Assembly: GCA_016735415.1 (NCBI GenBank)
Contig: JAERRP010000407.1
Coordinates: 1-5,188, forward strand
DNA: 5,188 nt
Direction of reading: 5' to 3'
From: Desulfobacterales bacterium
Lineage (GTDB): Bacteria > Desulfobacterota > Desulfobacteria > Desulfobacterales > UBA5852
The position numbers were made by a program, and so were the translations under genes. The notes under the pieces were generated by a model, which was given only the letters and a program-made list of their open reading frames with translations, made no database searches and was not told the DNA's origin. Of the stretch, positions 1 through 5,159 are shown in pieces; the first letter of the stretch is position 1, and every line of letters starts with the position of its first letter.

Positions 1-1
1 G

Positions 2-229
2 GACAATGACCGGCGTTTTATCGACGCCCTGCTGGCCCTGGCCCCCGGACGCGTGATCGACGAGGCGCTACGGCGCCAGAATGCCTGCTGCGCCGGCGCG
101 GCCGCCGCTTCCGTTGAGGCGGCCATGGGTATGGGGGCCCGCCAAGGCCAATTGCAGGCCTATGCCACCAGCCATGATAAAAGCCCGGGAGACAGTTTTG
201 TGGGGTATGCCGGGGTCGTTTTTTTCTAA
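2..229 (+). CDS. amrB: MEMO1-like protein (AmmeMemoRadiSam system protein B), C-terminal fragment
   Basis: This open frame enters from the left edge with no start codon and ends at TAA 227-229, giving the last 75 residues of a protein. The fragment runs DNDRRFIDALLALAPG..., then a Cys pair (fragment residues 29-30, codons 86-91) in an NACCAGAA context, then an Ala-rich helix, and ends SFVGYAGVVFF. The order Cys-Gly/Ala motif, helix, L-x-x-Y-x-T-S, then VGYA-x-V-x-F is the C-terminal signature of the MEMO1 family. The Cys aligns with the conserved metal-site cysteine of human MEMO1 (SMCGRHP region). Family members resemble class III extradiol dioxygenases. In bacteria they usually sit near AMMECR1 and radical-SAM genes, and the biochemical role is unsettled. 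Neither partner is visible here. The gene converges on the minus-strand block and leaves a 16-bp gap. The assignment comes from recalled family motifs on a short fragment. Confidence 0.72.
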   Translation, partial: DNDRRFIDALLALAPGRVIDEALRRQNACCAGAAAASVEAAMGMGARQGQLQAYATSHDKSPGDSFVGYAGVVFF

Positions 230-245
230 GACCGCGGTCGGATAT

Positions 246-587
246 TCACGGGGCCTGCGGGCGGAAGAGGGTGTACATCAGTTCAAGCTGACCCGGCGCG
301 GTCTCCCCCTTTTTGTCGATCAGGACCTGCCAGCTGGAATGGCCTTCGAGAAGCTGCAGGGCCTGGGTAATCCGGGCCAGCAACCCGGCCGCGCCGTCTT
401 TATCGATTTTGAGGGTTTCACGTTCGCTGAAGGTGACATCATCTCCGGCCTGCAGGCCGGGGGATAACCCCACCAGCACCGAACCTTCACCGATTTCCAA
501 CAGGGCCCGGTTCAGAGCCGCCGCCAGTCTGGGAGCCACCGGGGAAATTTCGCGATACAGGCTTGCGGCCAGTTCATAAGGTGTCAT
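246..587 (-). CDS. Unrecognised 113-residue protein translationally coupled to glnS
   Basis: The ATG (587-585) overlaps the glnS stop in an ATGA arrangement, and AGGGG lies about 9 nt upstream inside the glnS end, so this is probably the last cistron of the glnS transcript. The product is soluble-looking: no signal peptide, membrane segment or cysteine. The N-terminal half (residues 1-35) is a likely amphipathic helix region, [17 protein letters not shown] followed by an Ala/Leu-rich stretch. The middle (about 37-62) looks beta-rich ([11 protein letters not shown], then [14 protein letters not shown]). A further helix (66-80) is followed by a strand-like SWQVLIDKK near residues 84-92. I cannot place it in a family, so no function is given. 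Support for it being real is the 4-bp overlap, uninterrupted length and GC-rich third positions like its neighbours. Overlapping frames on the other strand at 81-467 and 313-579 look compositional and are not called. Confidence 0.7.
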   Translation of the reverse strand: MTPYELAASLYREISPVAPRLAAALNRALLEIGEGSVLVGLSPGLQAGDDVTFSERETLKIDKDGAAGLLARITQALQLLEGHSSWQVLIDKKGETAPGQLELMYTLFRPQAP

Positions 588-2287
588 GCGATGATGCCCC
601 TGGCTTTGAGTTGTTTATCAATCTTGGCCCATGGATCCCGCAGGGTGGCCGTGCGGTTGAAGACCGGGTGTTCGGGGGCCGAGTCCTTGATATCCGCACA
701 GAAATAACCGAGGCGTTCAAACTGGACGACAGCGCCGGGTTCGAGCCCCGCCAGGCCGGGTTCGAGTTTGCAGTTTGTGAGCCGGGTGAGCGAGGCCGGG
801 TTGAGGCAGGCTTTTAAATCACCCTGGCCGGCCGTTCCCGGGTCGGCTTCGGAGAAGAGCCGGTCATAAAGACGCACTTCCGCTTCCACGGCATGTGCGG
901 CCGAGACCCAGTGGATCGTCGATTTGACCTTGCGCCCGTCCGGTGCATTCCCGCCCCGGGTAGCCGGATCGTAGGTGCAGCGCAGTTCCACCACCTCCCC
1001 ATCGGCATCTTTGATCACATCGACACAGGTGATGAAATAGGCGTAGCGCAAGCGCACTTCCCGGCCCGGCGCCAGACGGAAGAACTTCCGGGGGGGCGCC
1101 TCCCGGAAGTCGTCCCGTTCGATATAAAGCACCCTGGCGAACGGCACCCGCCGGACCCCGAAATCAGGATCGGTGGGATGATTGCGGGCCTCGAGTTCTT
1201 CGCTGCGGTCCTCGGGATAGTTTTCGATCACGACCCGCAGCGGGTCGAGAACACCCATGTAGCGCGGCGCGCGCGCGTTCAGATCGTCGCGCAGGCTGTA
1301 TTCCAGGAGGGCAATATCCACCATGCTGTCGCGTTTGGCCACGCCGATGCGTTCGCAGAAGTTGCGGATGGATTCGGGCGTATACCCGCGGCGGCGGAGC
1401 CCCGATAGGGTGGGCATGCGGGGATCGTCCCAGCCGTCCACGATACCTTCCTGGACGAGTTTCAGCAGTTTGCGTTTGCTCATGACCGTGTAGCTCAGGT
1501 TGAGGCGGGCGAACTCATACTGCCGGGGATGGCTTTGGACCGGCAGTTGATCGAGAAACCAGTCGTAGAGCGGGCGGTTGTTTTCAAATTCGAGGGTGCA
1601 GATGGAGTGCGTGACCCCCTCGATGGAATCGGAAAGGCCGTGGGCAAAATCATACAGGGGGTAGATGCACCAGCGGTCGCCGGTGCGATGATGGGCCACT
1701 TTGCGGATGCGGTAAAGGGTGGGGTCCCGCAGGCTGATATTGGATGCGGCCATATCGATCCTGGCGCGCAGCACATGGGTGCCGTCGGCGAATTCGCCGG
1801 CGCGCATGCGTTTAAAGAGGTCCAGGTTTTCATCCAGCGGCCGATCGCGATAAGGGCTGTTCTGTCCGGGTTCGGTCAGCGTTCCGCGATGGGCGCGGAT
1901 TTCTTCGGCGCTCAAACTGTCCACATAGGCGTTGCCGTCCCGGATGAGTTGCAGGCCAAATTCGTAAAGCTGTTCGAAATAATTGGAGGCGTAATACTCC
2001 CGGTCCTCCCAGTCAAAGCCCAGCCAGTGAACGCCTTCCTTGATGACCTCGACGTATTCGATTTCTTCCCGGGCGGGGTTGGTGCCGTCGAAACGCAGGT
2101 TGCAGACCCCGCCGAAATCCCGGGCGATCCCGAAATTCAGACAAATGGACTTGGCGTGCCCGATATGCAGATAGCCGTTGGGCTCCGGTGGAAACCGCGT
2201 CATCACGGTGCTGTGCTTTCCGGAATCCAGGTCGGCTTTGACGATCTCACGGATAAAATTAGAGGGCTTTTCCATTTTTTCGGTCAT
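584..2287 (-). CDS. glnS: Glutaminyl-tRNA synthetase (GlnRS)
   Basis: This cytoplasmic class I synthetase joins glutamine to tRNA-Gln using ATP. The 567-residue product is close to the E. coli enzyme (about 554) and aligns without gaps through the catalytic half. Seen: [15 protein letters not shown] with the HIGH box at 41-44; glutamine-pocket counterparts Asp67 and Tyr212; VMSKRKL with the KMSKS-equivalent at 269-273; then [16 protein letters not shown] and the two-barrel anticodon-binding region to about 550. Odd: residue 236 is Asn (codon 1582-1580, context [11 protein letters not shown]). E. coli has Asp there (Asp235 without the Met), the residue that contacts base pair 3-70. Ile130, the other E. 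coli position known for mischarging mutants, is conserved. The ATG at 2287 follows an in-frame TAA at 2308-2306, so no longer start is possible, but no good ribosome binding site precedes it; Met5 is an alternative. The tRNA-Gln gene lies 196 bp upstream, and the 113-residue gene overlaps the stop. Confidence 0.98.
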   Translation of the reverse strand: MTEKMEKPSNFIREIVKADLDSGKHSTVMTRFPPEPNGYLHIGHAKSICLNFGIARDFGGVCNLRFDGTNPAREEIEYVEVIKEGVHWLGFDWEDREYYASNYFEQLYEFGLQLIRDGNAYVDSLSAEEIRAHRGTLTEPGQNSPYRDRPLDENLDLFKRMRAGEFADGTHVLRARIDMAASNISLRDPTLYRIRKVAHHRTGDRWCIYPLYDFAHGLSDSIEGVTHSICTLEFENNRPLYDWFLDQLPVQSHPRQYEFARLNLSYTVMSKRKLLKLVQEGIVDGWDDPRMPTLSGLRRRGYTPESIRNFCERIGVAKRDSMVDIALLEYSLRDDLNARAPRYMGVLDPLRVVIENYPEDRSEELEARNHPTDPDFGVRRVPFARVLYIERDDFREAPPRKFFRLAPGREVRLRYAYFITCVDVIKDADGEVVELRCTYDPATRGGNAPDGRKVKSTIHWVSAAHAVEAEVRLYDRLFSEADPGTAGQGDLKACLNPASLTRLTNCKLEPGLAGLEPGAVVQFERLGYFCADIKDSAPEHPVFNRTATLRDPWAKIDKQLKARGIIA

Positions 2288-2340
2288 TTCGGGGTTGAAT
2301 ACGATTTAATGCTTCATTCCTCTTACACGCAAGGCCGGGC

Positions 2341-2346
2341 ATTGTA
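2341..2346 (-). promoter_or_regulatory. Candidate -10 element for glnS
   Basis: On the minus strand TACAAT (5 of 6 match to TATAAT) lies about 54 bp before the glnS ATG and downstream of the tRNA terminator. No convincing -35 box is visible at 16-18 bp spacing, so it is only a candidate. Because the terminator separates glnS from the tRNA unit, a promoter somewhere in 2288-2436 is expected. Confidence 0.3.
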
Positions 2347-2399
2347 AACGTGCCTGATCACCAGGGTCTCTTCCCGGTGAAGGGCAGGTCCAGCGGCAT

Positions 2400-2426
2400 C
2401 CCTTTCGGCGGGCCGGAGGGGTTTTT
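2400..2426 (+). terminator. Terminator-like hairpin on the strand opposite glnS
   Basis: On the plus strand a 9-bp stem (2400-2408 with 2413-2421, two G-U pairs) closes a CGGG tetraloop and runs straight into TTTTT (2422-2426). The G-U pairs become A-C mismatches on the minus strand, where no T-run follows, so the element is directional and points away from glnS. No plus-strand gene precedes it. It would end a transcript antisense to the start of glnS, or it may be chance. Confidence 0.4.
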
Positions 2427-2436
2427 CTGCTCGGCG

Positions 2437-2473
2437 ATAAAAAAAGGAGGCCGCGATAAACCCGCACCTCCTT
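2437..2473 (-). terminator. Intrinsic terminator of the tRNA-Gln unit
   Basis: Just past the tRNA 3' end the minus strand reads AAGGAGG (2473-2467), a 16-nt loop with a possible inner GCG/CGC pairing, then CCTCCTT (2450-2444) running directly into a T tract (to 2439). A 7-bp stem followed by T's 10 nt after the CCA end is a standard tRNA terminator. It separates the tRNA from glnS. The same strand also carries a GGAGG-like sequence inside the stem, with no start codon to serve. Confidence 0.75.
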
Positions 2474-2483
2474 GATGGTCGTC

Positions 2484-2557
2484 TGGCTGAGGGACCAGGA
2501 TTCGAACCTGGATTGACGGAGTCAGAGTCCGTAGTCCTGCCATTGGACGATCCCCCA
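2484..2557 (-). tRNA. tRNA-Gln, anticodon CUG, with G3-U70 wobble
   Basis: The 74-nt gene includes an encoded CCA (2486-2484). Read on the minus strand: acceptor UGGGGGA with UCCCUCA, U8, D stem GUCC/GGAC around a 7-nt loop, anticodon stem ACGGA/UCCGU around loop CUCUGAC (anticodon CUG), 4-nt variable loop, T stem CCAGG/CCUGG with loop UUCGAAU, and discriminator G73. It decodes CAG. Glutamine identity features present are U1-A72, G2-C71, G10, C34-U35-G36, A37 and G73. Two features differ from E. coli tRNA-Gln: position 38 is C rather than U, and the third acceptor pair is G3-U70 (2555 with 2490) rather than G3-C70. G3-U70 is the main identity signal of tRNA-Ala. The gene sits between gltX and glnS on the same strand, with its own promoter and terminator. 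A UUG-reading tRNA-Gln is expected elsewhere in the genome. Confidence 0.97.
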
Positions 2558-2577
2558 GCACGATCAGGATTGGGATT

Positions 2578-2604
2578 TTTATATAAAAGCGCCGGACGAG
2601 TCAA
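2578..2604 (-). promoter_or_regulatory. Promoter of tRNA-Gln
   Basis: On the minus strand TTGACT (2604-2599, 5 of 6 match to TTGACA) precedes an AT-rich TATATAAAAA stretch. The best -10 is TATAAA at 2583-2578 with a 15-bp spacer; TAAAAA at 2581-2576 would give 17 bp. Transcription would begin near 2570, leaving a leader of about 13 nt before the mature tRNA at 2557. No clear terminator for gltX is visible between 2656 and this promoter, so read-through from gltX is possible. Confidence 0.65.
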
Positions 2605-2656
2605 CCATTTTGTCTCCCTGCGGCCGGGGATTCAGGCGGCGGACCGATCGCCGGTA

Positions 2657-4072
2657 TCATGTGGCCGCGGCCGCACGGGCTTCGATGAACGCCAGGGCCT
2701 GGTTCATCCGCACCAGGGTTTCGTCTTGGCCGAGTACGCGGATAATTTCAAAGATGCCGGGGCTGACGGTTTTGCCCGACAGGGCCACCCGGACGGGTTG
2801 AGCGATTTTGCCGAGTTTCAAGCCCGTGGCCTCCATGGTCTGCACAAACGCCCCTTCGATCTGGTCTTCGTCAAAGGTGCTGAGCTGCACCAGTTGGGCC
2901 GTCAGATACCGAAGTGGCTCCAGGGCCGGCGCTTTCAGGAATTTGGCCGCGGCCTTTTCTTCGTAAACGATCGGGTTCTGGAAATAAAAAAGGGCGCTTT
3001 GGGCCATTTCCACGAGCGTTTTGCTCCTGGCCTGCAGGGTCGCGACCGCCTCCTGGAGTTGGCGGCGGTCGGGTATTTCCACTTCATGGGCCTTCAGGAA
3101 CGGCTGGAGTGGATCCACCAGGGCCGCCGCCGCCGCTGCCCGTATATGCTCCGCATTCAAAGCCAGCAATTTGGCCGGATCGAAAATGCCGGCCGATTTC
3201 CCGATGTTGGCCAGGGAGAATTTTTCAATGAGTTCCCGACGGGTGAAGAATTCCTGATCGCCATGGGACCATCCCAACCGCACCAGATAATTCAACATGG
3301 CGTCCGGCAGATAGCCCATGTCGCGATACTCCGTGACGGACATGGCCCCATGGCGTTTGCTCAGACGCGCGCGGTCGTTTCCCAGCACCATGGGCACATG
3401 GGCAAACACCGGCAGGGGAGCGCCCAGGGCCTTATATAAAAGGATCTGTTTGGGCGTGTTGTTGACGTGATCGTCTCCGCGGATGATCGTGTTGACCCCC
3501 ATGGTGATGTCATCGACCACAACGGCCAGATGGTACATGGGCATGCCGTCGCTGCGGCAAATGATGAAATCGTCCAGCTCGGTATTTTGGAAAGCAATCG
3601 GCCCCTTGACCTTGTCGTCAACCACCGTGGTTCCGGTGGGCGGGACCTTGAAGCGGATCACGGCCCTGGCAGACGGCGGCCGTTGCTTATTCCGGCAGCG
3701 CCCGTCGTAGCGGGGTTTGTCCCCCTGGGCGGCCGCCTTTTGGCGCATGGCGTCGATTTCTTCCGGCGAGCAGGTGCAGTAATAAGCATGGCCGTCATCC
3801 AAAAGCTTCTGCAGATATTCACGGTAGACCGGAAGTCGCTGGGACTGGAAATAGGGTCCTTCGTCCCAGTCGATGCCCAACCAGGTCATCGATTCGAGGA
3901 TCGCATCGACCGATTGCCGGGTGGAACGCTGCACGTCGGTATCTTCAAAACGCAGCACAAAGCGGCCGCCGCAGTGGCGGGCGTAGAGCCAGTTGAAGAG
4001 GGCCGTGCGCGCGCCGCCCACATGCAAAAAGCCCGTGGGGCTTGGCGGAAATCGTGTAATGACGGGATCCAT
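2657..4072 (-). CDS. gltX: Glutamyl-tRNA synthetase (GluRS)
   Basis: This cytoplasmic class I synthetase charges tRNA-Glu with glutamate and also supplies Glu-tRNA for tetrapyrrole synthesis where the C5 route is used. From ATG 4072 it has 471 residues, the same as E. coli GltX. Seen: RFPPSPTGFLHVGGART with the HIGH-equivalent at 17-20; a zinc-finger-like insert with CTC (99-101) and Cys126, where E. coli has His as fourth ligand but Asn128 stands here; VIRGDDHVNNTPKQ near 196-209; and RLSKR (236-240) as the KMSKS loop. Arg349 in ARSKTL aligns with the anticodon-domain arginine I recall as marking tRNA-Glu-discriminating enzymes; that fits with GlnRS being present. The start is fixed by AGGAGA 8 nt upstream and by the family N-terminus. 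The frame is open 54 codons further up, but that stretch has no family character. Next on the same strand is tRNA-Gln. Confidence 0.97.
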   Translation of the reverse strand: MDPVITRFPPSPTGFLHVGGARTALFNWLYARHCGGRFVLRFEDTDVQRSTRQSVDAILESMTWLGIDWDEGPYFQSQRLPVYREYLQKLLDDGHAYYCTCSPEEIDAMRQKAAAQGDKPRYDGRCRNKQRPPSARAVIRFKVPPTGTTVVDDKVKGPIAFQNTELDDFIICRSDGMPMYHLAVVVDDITMGVNTIIRGDDHVNNTPKQILLYKALGAPLPVFAHVPMVLGNDRARLSKRHGAMSVTEYRDMGYLPDAMLNYLVRLGWSHGDQEFFTRRELIEKFSLANIGKSAGIFDPAKLLALNAEHIRAAAAAALVDPLQPFLKAHEVEIPDRRQLQEAVATLQARSKTLVEMAQSALFYFQNPIVYEEKAAAKFLKAPALEPLRYLTAQLVQLSTFDEDQIEGAFVQTMEATGLKLGKIAQPVRVALSGKTVSPGIFEIIRVLGQDETLVRMNQALAFIEARAAAAT

Positions 4073-4110
4073 ATATCTGCTCTCCTGATGAGGATTTCGT
4101 TCCGGTTCGT

Positions 4111-4124
4111 CACACCCGGGTGTG
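4111..4124. promoter_or_regulatory. Perfect 14-bp palindrome in the gltX leader
   Basis: CACACCCGGGTGTG is a perfect inverted repeat 39 bp before the gltX ATG and about 30 bp after the predicted gltX start of transcription. It has no spacer, so as RNA it would form a poor tight hairpin; as DNA it has the symmetry of a dimeric repressor site. No regulator can be named from the sequence. Confidence 0.35.
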
Positions 4125-4161
4125 TTAAAAGGCTTCGGGTATCGGCCCTCAGCGGCAGTCC

Positions 4162-4190
4162 TCCATAGCACATCACCGGGAGAGGTACAA
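4162..4190 (-). promoter_or_regulatory. Candidate gltX promoter
   Basis: On the minus strand TTGTAC (4190-4185, 4 of 6 match) is followed after exactly 17 bp by TATGGA (4167-4162). The -10 is preceded by TG plus one base, an extended -10 that can make up for a weak hexamer. This predicts a leader of roughly 80 nt that would contain the CACACCCGGGTGTG palindrome. Confidence 0.4.
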
Positions 4191-4222
4191 TACGGCGCGC
4201 GATTACGCGCGGCCAAATTCGC

Positions 4223-4265
4223 TTGACATTTCAAAATTGATCAATTACTAAACACAGTTTATATT
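4223..4265 (+). promoter_or_regulatory. Two overlapping promoters for rpmF-acpP
   Basis: P1 is TTGACA (4223-4228, perfect -35), a 17-bp spacer and TACTAA (4246-4251). P2 is TTGATC (4237-4242), a 17-bp spacer and TATATT (4260-4265, 5 of 6). Both predict a leader of about 50-65 nt before rpmF. A perfect TATAAT at 4294-4299 is also present but has no recognisable -35. The two inverted repeats listed separately fall on these promoter elements. Confidence 0.6.
4235..4246. promoter_or_regulatory. Palindrome AATTGATCAATT in the rpmF promoter spacer
   Basis: This perfect 12-bp inverted repeat fills most of the spacer of P1 and contains the -35 of P2. A bound protein here would block both, so it is a candidate operator. 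It also lies about 45 bp upstream of the divergent candidate gltX promoter and could serve both directions. No specific regulator is assigned. Confidence 0.35.
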
Positions 4266-4271
4266 AAACTG
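4255..4271. promoter_or_regulatory. Inverted repeat CAGTTTA-TAT-TAAACTG over the rpmF start site
   Basis: Perfect 7-bp arms around a 3-bp centre span the -10 of P2 and the expected transcription start of P1. The 17-bp spacing-symmetric form is typical of repressor operators. In RNA from P1 it would form a hairpin with a very short loop at the 5' end. Which of these applies cannot be told from the sequence. Confidence 0.4.
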
Positions 4272-4322
4272 CATTAGGAATATATGATTTTTATATAATA
4301 CCAATAGGTTAGGAGATTACTT

Positions 4323-4505
4323 ATGGCTGTTCCCAAGCGAAAAACATCGAAGTCAAAACGCGATATGCGACGCACTCACAAAAAGACCGCCGGCACCCAA
4401 CTGACCACCTGTGCTCAGTGTGGCGAGCCCAAACGTCCGCATCACGTCTGCATGAACTGCGGGACTTACCGGGGTCGCAATTTTATTGAGACCGACGAAG
4501 AATAG
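4323..4505 (+). CDS. rpmF: 50S ribosomal protein L32
   Basis: L32 is a small zinc-ribbon protein of the large ribosomal subunit. The 60-residue product starts MAVPKRKTSKSKRDMRR, the near-universal L32 start, and has a basic N-terminal tail that threads into 23S rRNA. Cys30-x-x-Cys33 and Cys43-x-x-Cys46 form the zinc site, so this is the zinc-binding (C+) form; the zinc-free paralogue some bacteria make under zinc limitation is not this gene. The tail ends acidic (FIETDEE), slightly longer than the 57-residue E. coli protein. AGGAGA (4311-4316) lies 6 nt before the ATG. It is first in a plus-strand unit with acpP, after an AT-rich regulatory region shared with divergent gltX. In many bacteria plsX and fabH follow rpmF directly; here they do not. 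Confidence 0.97.
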   Translation: MAVPKRKTSKSKRDMRRTHKKTAGTQLTTCAQCGEPKRPHHVCMNCGTYRGRNFIETDEE

Positions 4506-4513
4506 TCCGCCGC

Positions 4514-4549
4514 CGGTACGAAAAGACCTTCACGGGGTCGCTCGTGCCG
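4514..4549 (+). other. Hairpin 1 in the rpmF-acpP spacer
   Basis: Nine bases after the rpmF stop, CGGTACGA (4514-4521) pairs with TCGTGCCG (4542-4549), 8 bp with one G-U. Inside it GACC (4525-4528) pairs with GGTC (4536-4539) around a 7-nt loop. No T-run follows, so it is not an intrinsic terminator. It could protect the rpmF 3' end or be an RNA processing site. Confidence 0.45.
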
Positions 4550-4593
4550 CCACCACACGCATTGTTGCAGCCTGGTTTATGGGGTTAACACTG

Positions 4594-4635
4594 ATCCGGG
4601 CGATCAACCCGAGCGCTTTGGGGCGATCTCCGGAT
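4594..4635 (+). other. Nested hairpin 2 in the rpmF-acpP spacer
   Basis: Three stacked helices can form: ATCCGG (4594-4599) with CCGGAT (4630-4635), GATC (4602-4605) with GATC (4625-4628), and CCC (4608-4610) with GGG (4620-4622). They leave small internal loops and a 9-nt terminal loop. No T-run follows. Together with hairpin 1 it occupies much of the 199-base gap, which has no credible reading frame and no remnant of plsX or fab genes that I can recognise. Confidence 0.45.
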
Positions 4636-4704
4636 ATCTGCTGAAATGCAGCGACTGAAGCACCTGCGCGTTTCTTACGAAAGCTGGTAACTAAGGAGGA
4701 GAAA

Positions 4705-4932
4705 ATGTCGGTTGAAGATAAGGTTAAAAAGTTGATTGCGGAAAAACTGAATGTCGATCCTTCAGAAGTGATTCCGGAAGCCAAATTTGTTGACGACCTG
4801 GGTGCGGATTCCCTTGATCTGGTCGAATTGATCATGACCATGGAAGAGGAATTTGATATGGAAATTCCCGATGAGGATCAGGAAAAGATTCTCTCGGTCA
4901 AGGACGCGATTGCCTATATCGATACCCACTAA
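4705..4932 (+). CDS. acpP: Acyl carrier protein
   Basis: ACP is the small acidic protein that carries growing acyl chains in type II fatty-acid synthesis and donates them for phospholipid, lipid A and lipoate synthesis in the cytoplasm. The 75 residues contain the signature [15 protein letters not shown]. Ser36 is the site to which a phosphopantetheinyl transferase attaches the prosthetic group. The recognition helix after it ([22 protein letters not shown]) is strongly acidic, as in the family, and the length is near the E. coli 78. AAGGAGG (4693-4699) is a near-perfect ribosome binding site 5 nt before the ATG, fitting high expression. It is the second gene after rpmF, across a 199-base spacer. 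fabF, its usual next neighbour, does not begin within the 256 bases that follow. Confidence 0.98.
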   Translation: MSVEDKVKKLIAEKLNVDPSEVIPEAKFVDDLGADSLDLVELIMTMEEEFDMEIPDEDQEKILSVKDAIAYIDTH

Positions 4933-4965
4933 ATGGGACGGGTCGGAGATATCCGCAGTCCCGTG

Positions 4966-4994
4966 CCCGGCGGCGCTCATCCGCCGCTGGGTTT
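4966..4994 (+). terminator. Terminator-like hairpin after acpP
   Basis: CCCGGCGGCG (4966-4975) pairs with CGCCGCTGGG (4982-4991), a 10-bp GC-rich stem with a single G-U and a 6-nt loop, followed by TTTCGTTCT. It lies 33 bases after the acpP stop. The T tract is interrupted, so termination may be partial. Confidence 0.55.
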
Positions 4995-5008
4995 CGTTCT
5001 CCAAAATT

Positions 5009-5030
5009 CCGGGGAGAATCAACTCCCCGG
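5009..5030. terminator. Perfect hairpin, possible terminator for minus-strand transcripts
   Basis: CCGGGGAG (5009-5016) and CTCCCCGG (5023-5030) pair perfectly over 8 bp around AATCAA. No T-run follows on the plus strand. On the minus strand the stem is followed by AATTTTGG, a weak T tract, so it could end transcription arriving from the right. It may also simply stabilise the acpP transcript end. Confidence 0.35.
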
Positions 5031-5131
5031 CAGACTTCCGGTATTATCCGCCAAATGCTTCAGGCACCCCTCCCCGTTAATCCGGCGCCATCCCATTTCA
5101 ATGTATTTTTCCCGCGGCCCTGACACGGTGG

Positions 5132-5159
5132 CACCGCGGTGGACGGACGCGGTGTTTTT
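5132..5159 (+). terminator. Intrinsic terminator with competing upstream pairings
   Basis: CACCGCG (5132-5138) pairs perfectly with CGCGGTG (5148-5154) around a 9-nt loop and is followed directly by TTTTT (5155-5159), a textbook intrinsic terminator. The left arm can instead pair with CGGTG at 5126-5130 or CCGCGG at 5112-5117, so the arrangement resembles an attenuator for a gene starting right of the window. The whole stretch 4933-5188 shows no credible coding frame; apart from the three hairpins I see nothing else in it. Confidence 0.5.

Noticed and set aside
219..239. T-run and GACCGCGGTC palindrome between the two convergent genes
   Set aside because: The T-run precedes the palindrome on the plus strand, no T-run follows it on the minus strand, and the palindrome has no loop, so it is not a credible terminator.
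2316..2327. Three-codon mini-frame ATG AAG CAT TAA before glnS
   Set aside because: The GAGGA sits directly against the ATG with no spacing, and nothing suggests a leader peptide.
1529..2347. Long plus-strand frame of 272 codons opposite glnS, and similar ones at 893-1408, 2513-3439 and 3467-4168
   Set aside because: They mirror the codon pattern of glnS and gltX on the other strand, some run through the tRNA, and none shows a protein motif. This is a GC-rich shadow effect.
4196..4211. CGCGCG-ATTA-CGCGCG inverted repeat upstream of gltX
   Set aside because: It has simple alternating sequence, no T-run and no relation to a start or promoter element.
4073..4234. N-terminal extension of gltX by 54 residues
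   Set aside because: The frame is open, but the extension has no family character, crosses the predicted promoter and leader, and the good ribosome binding site serves the ATG at 4072.
4530..4841. Minus-strand frame over the rpmF-acpP spacer and the first half of acpP
   Set aside because: It is antisense to the strongly conserved acpP sequence, has no family resemblance and lacks a convincing ribosome binding site.
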